DNA of 7,359 bases from Sediminibacterium sp. (GTDB lineage: Bacteria; Bacteroidota; Bacteroidia; Chitinophagales; Chitinophagaceae): positions 1 through 7,359 of the forward strand of contig JAGNTI010000065.1 of assembly GCA_017987615.1 (NCBI GenBank), read 5' to 3'. Numbering within the stretch: position 1 is the stretch's first letter; each line of letters begins with the position of its first letter. Of the stretch, positions 6,026 to 7,359 are shown in pieces. The notes under the pieces were generated by a model. The model was not told the origin of the DNA. It did no database searches and worked only from the letters and a program-made list of their open reading frames with translations. A program made the position numbers and the translations under genes.

Positions 6026-6056
6026 CAAATTTATCCGCTTTTCCCAATCAGCAAAA
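6026..6056 (-). promoter_or_regulatory. Bacteroidota housekeeping promoter for HU
   Basis: On the minus strand: TTTTG (6052-6056), an 18-base spacer, then TAAATTTG (6026-6033), matching both halves of the TTG/TAnnTTTG consensus with correct spacing. The -7 box is 32 bases upstream of the HU ATG, giving a leader of about 25 bases that is A-rich and has no Shine-Dalgarno sequence. It is the best promoter match in the window. Confidence 0.65.
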
Positions 6057-6288
6057 TTTTTTTATTAAAAAATAGATTTTGGGCGAATGCTCCAAATCCT
6101 TTATGCAAAGGGATTACAGGCTTTTTTGTTAGAATAAGGAACGCTTAATTTTTGTCTTTAATTCTCTGAAAGCCTTGTCAGTAAAGGGTTTCAGGGGTCA
6201 ATGCGTAGGATTCAATGCCTGCAAGGGTTTTAGAACAATATAATGAAGATTTGTGATTACCAAAATGAAAATTTAAATCTATCCACAC
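6057..6288. other. Gene-free intergenic stretch with imperfect hairpins and short repeats
   Basis: Together with the HU promoter and leader, about 295 bases separate the HU start from the DUF4286 stop. No credible reading frame is present on either strand. It holds an imperfect stem at 6095-6115 (AATCCTTT, four-base loop, AAAGGGATT with one bulge) and the repeat cluster at 6166-6233. There is no clear U-tract terminator for the DUF4286 gene. Confidence 0.6.
6166..6233. repeat. Cluster of an 11-base repeat in direct and inverted copies
   Basis: AAGGGTTTCAG (6184-6194) and AAGGGTTTTAG (6223-6233) are direct copies with one difference. CTGAAAGCCTT (6166-6176) is an inverted copy with one mismatch that can pair with either. 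Between the direct copies, TCAATGC occurs twice (6198-6204 and 6212-6218). The 6166-6194 stem has a seven-base loop, GTCAGTA, and no following T run. Possible roles are protein-binding sites, a small RNA element or a remnant recombination site. None is proven. Confidence 0.45.
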
Positions 6289-6594
6289 TCAATTCACAAC
6301 CTCCATTAATGACCTAAAACCAATCATTAACTGGCCCCAAAGCATTGTGGCGTCTTGTCTTAAGGCCGCCGCGTGCGTATCAATATACTTGTCATATTGT
6401 TCTCTATTCTCCATAAAATATTGCACTGCATAGGTAGGTCCATCACTATCATCAATGTCTAAAACTTTGACAAAATGATAATGACTAAAACAACCCGTTC
6501 GCATCACAGCGGGAATATGTGTGTTTTTCATCCAGTTTACCCAGTTTTCGTGAATACTAGGATCAATTTTGGTGGTTACATTGTAAATCAACAT
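6289..6594 (-). CDS. DUF4286 family protein
   Basis: A 101-residue soluble protein without signal or membrane segment. It begins MLIYNVTTKIDPSIHENW (1-18), then WM (21-22) and HIPAVMRTG (26-34). YAVQYF (55-60) is followed by a helix (ENREQYDKYIDTHAAALRQD) and a Phe-rich end (GFRSLMEVVN). This arrangement (first strand with Y-N-V, a W-x-x-W-M helix, H-I-P, S/A-V-Q-Y strand) fits DUF4286, which I recall as Bacteroidota-centred. The beta-alpha-beta pattern suggests a dimeric ferredoxin-like fold, but no activity is known to me and I see no catalytic signature. It starts 21 bases after the exonuclease III stop on the same strand, so the two are probably co-transcribed. A functional link to repair is not implied by this alone. 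Confidence 0.85.
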   Translation of the reverse strand: MLIYNVTTKIDPSIHENWVNWMKNTHIPAVMRTGCFSHYHFVKVLDIDDSDGPTYAVQYFMENREQYDKYIDTHAAALRQDATMLWGQLMIGFRSLMEVVN

Positions 6595-6615
6595 GATAGA
6601 ATGAAATTAAATGGA

Positions 6616-7359
6616 TTATTTGGGCTTTTTTAGGCTTAATTCTATAAAAATAGGGCAGTGGTCACTGTGTTTGACGTCCGGAAAAATAGAGGCGCTTTTT
6701 AGGGCACTAGAAAGGGTATCTGTTACACAGATATAATCGATACGCCATCCCTTGTTTTGTAAACGCACCGTTGGGAAGCGCTGGCTCCACCAGGTGTAAC
6801 CGCCCGTAAATTCAGGATGTAGCTGTCTAAAACTATCTGTCCATCCAGTTTCAATAAATTGATCCATCCAGGCACGCTCTTCTGGTAAAAATCCAGAACT
6901 CTTTTTGTTGCCCTTAGGATCATGAATATCAATTTCACGGTGGGCAATATTATAATCACCCACAACAATCAGTTGGGGTCTTTTTTTTCTTAAAGCCGCT
7001 AAGTATTGTTCAAATTCTGAGAGCCACTGGTATTTATAGTTTTGTCTTTCATCACCACTGGTGCCCGATGGGAAATAAGCATTCACAATGGTAATAGGTC
7101 CAAAATCTGCTTGTATGACCCTGCCTTCAAAATCGGACTGTTCAATACCCGTTCCATACACAATATTTTCTGGCTTTATTTTTGTAAAAATGGCAACGCC
7201 ACTGTATCCTTTTTTTTGTGCCGAAAACCAGTAGCTCGTATAACCTAACTTTTCAATTTCAGAGGTATCAACGTCTTCTTTGGTGGCTTTGGTTTCTTGT
7301 AAGCAAATAATATCGGCCGGATTTTCGGATAGCCATTCAACAAAACCTTTTTTAATGGC
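6616..7359 (-). CDS. xth: Exodeoxyribonuclease III (AP endonuclease), 5' end outside window
   Basis: Class II AP endonuclease and 3'-5' exonuclease of base-excision repair, of the Mg-dependent endonuclease/exonuclease/phosphatase fold. 247 residues are visible and the frame is open to the window edge. Counted from the first visible codon: LQETK (20-24), with the metal-binding Glu; a SGVAIF strand near 58-63; GDYNIAH (134-140), with the catalytic Asp and Asn; FLPEERAW (157-164); WRIDYI (205-210); and SDHCP (232-236), with the catalytic Asp-His. All catalytic residues expected in this part are present. Full-length homologues are about 250-260 residues, so only about 10-15 N-terminal residues (the usual K-I-x-S-x-N-V-N-G strand) are missing. 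Shorter starts such as a GTG at 7159-7161 would remove the LQETK motif and are wrong. It is the upstream partner of the DUF4286 gene. Confidence 0.95.
   Translation of the reverse strand, partial: AIKKGFVEWLSENPADIICLQETKATKEDVDTSEIEKLGYTSYWFSAQKKGYSGVAIFTKIKPENIVYGTGIEQSDFEGRVIQADFGPITIVNAYFPSGTSGDERQNYKYQWLSEFEQYLAALRKKRPQLIVVGDYNIAHREIDIHDPKGNKKSSGFLPEERAWMDQFIETGWTDSFRQLHPEFTGGYTWWSQRFPTVRLQNKGWRIDYICVTDTLSSALKSASIFPDVKHSDHCPIFIELSLKKPK

Noticed and set aside
5994..6047. Upstream ATG extending HU by 18 residues
   Set aside because: HU proteins begin M-N-K-x-E-L. The extension is atypical and overlaps the -7 box of the best promoter in the window.
5731..6075. Plus-strand open frame antisense to HU
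   Set aside because: It is the mirror of a highly constrained HU gene, with no homology signal or start context of its own.
6095..6115. Imperfect hairpin as a terminator
   Set aside because: The stem has a bulge, no adjoining T run and no gene ending beside it. It is noted only as part of the intergenic stretch.
6166..6233. CRISPR array or insertion-sequence end
   Set aside because: The repeats are only 11 and 7 bases, with no regular spacers, no transposase and no target duplication.
6616..7161. A complete 181-residue nuclease starting at GTG 7159-7161
   Set aside because: The frame stays open to the window edge and encodes the LQETK catalytic motif upstream, so this is a 5'-truncated view of a full exonuclease III.

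Overview
The window looks like ordinary chromosomal DNA of a Bacteroidota bacterium, most likely close to Chitinophagaceae or Sphingobacteriia. The reasons are moderately AT-rich DNA, almost no Shine-Dalgarno sequences, upstream boxes matching the Bacteroidota promoter consensus (TTG, then TAnnTTTG), a DUF4286 protein, a tiny THX-type ribosomal protein, and a small CxxC membrane protein of a type I associate with this phylum. The family placement is inference.

Layout, left to right. (1) Positions 1-123, minus strand: the first 41 codons of a type III pantothenate kinase (coaX), cut by the window edge. (2) Positions 225-2941, plus strand: a tight three-gene set of a GT-A glycosyltransferase, a MeaB/ArgK-family GTPase and a second GT2 glycosyltransferase, with gaps of 6 and 2 bases. 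(3) Positions 2928-4098, minus strand: a third GT2 glycosyltransferase preceded by a small exported CxxC membrane protein. The GT converges on the plus-strand operon with a 14-base overlap of coding ends. (4) Positions 4176-5474, plus strand: a class V PLP-dependent enzyme with a twin-arginine signal, divergent from the small membrane protein across a 77-base promoter region. (5) Positions 5519-5993, minus strand: a 38-residue ribosomal protein THX and an HU DNA-binding protein, each followed by a clear intrinsic terminator. (6) Positions 6057-6288: a gene-free stretch with an imperfect hairpin and short repeats. (7) Positions 6289-7359, minus strand: a DUF4286 protein downstream of exodeoxyribonuclease III (5' end outside the window).

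Functionally, the three glycosyltransferases probably build a surface or secreted glycan, but no polymerase, flippase or nucleotide-sugar gene is visible to identify it. The GTPase between two of them would normally service a B12-dependent acyl-CoA mutase, and no mutase lies here. HU, THX, exonuclease III and CoaX are housekeeping functions (nucleoid, ribosome, base-excision repair, CoA synthesis).

I see no CRISPR array, transposase, integrase, tRNA, rRNA or recognisable defence system. The less ordinary points are the MeaB-family gene inside a glycosyltransferase operon, the exported PLP enzyme with a strong GC gradient along the gene, the palindrome in the divergent promoter, and the structured repeat region at 6166-6233.
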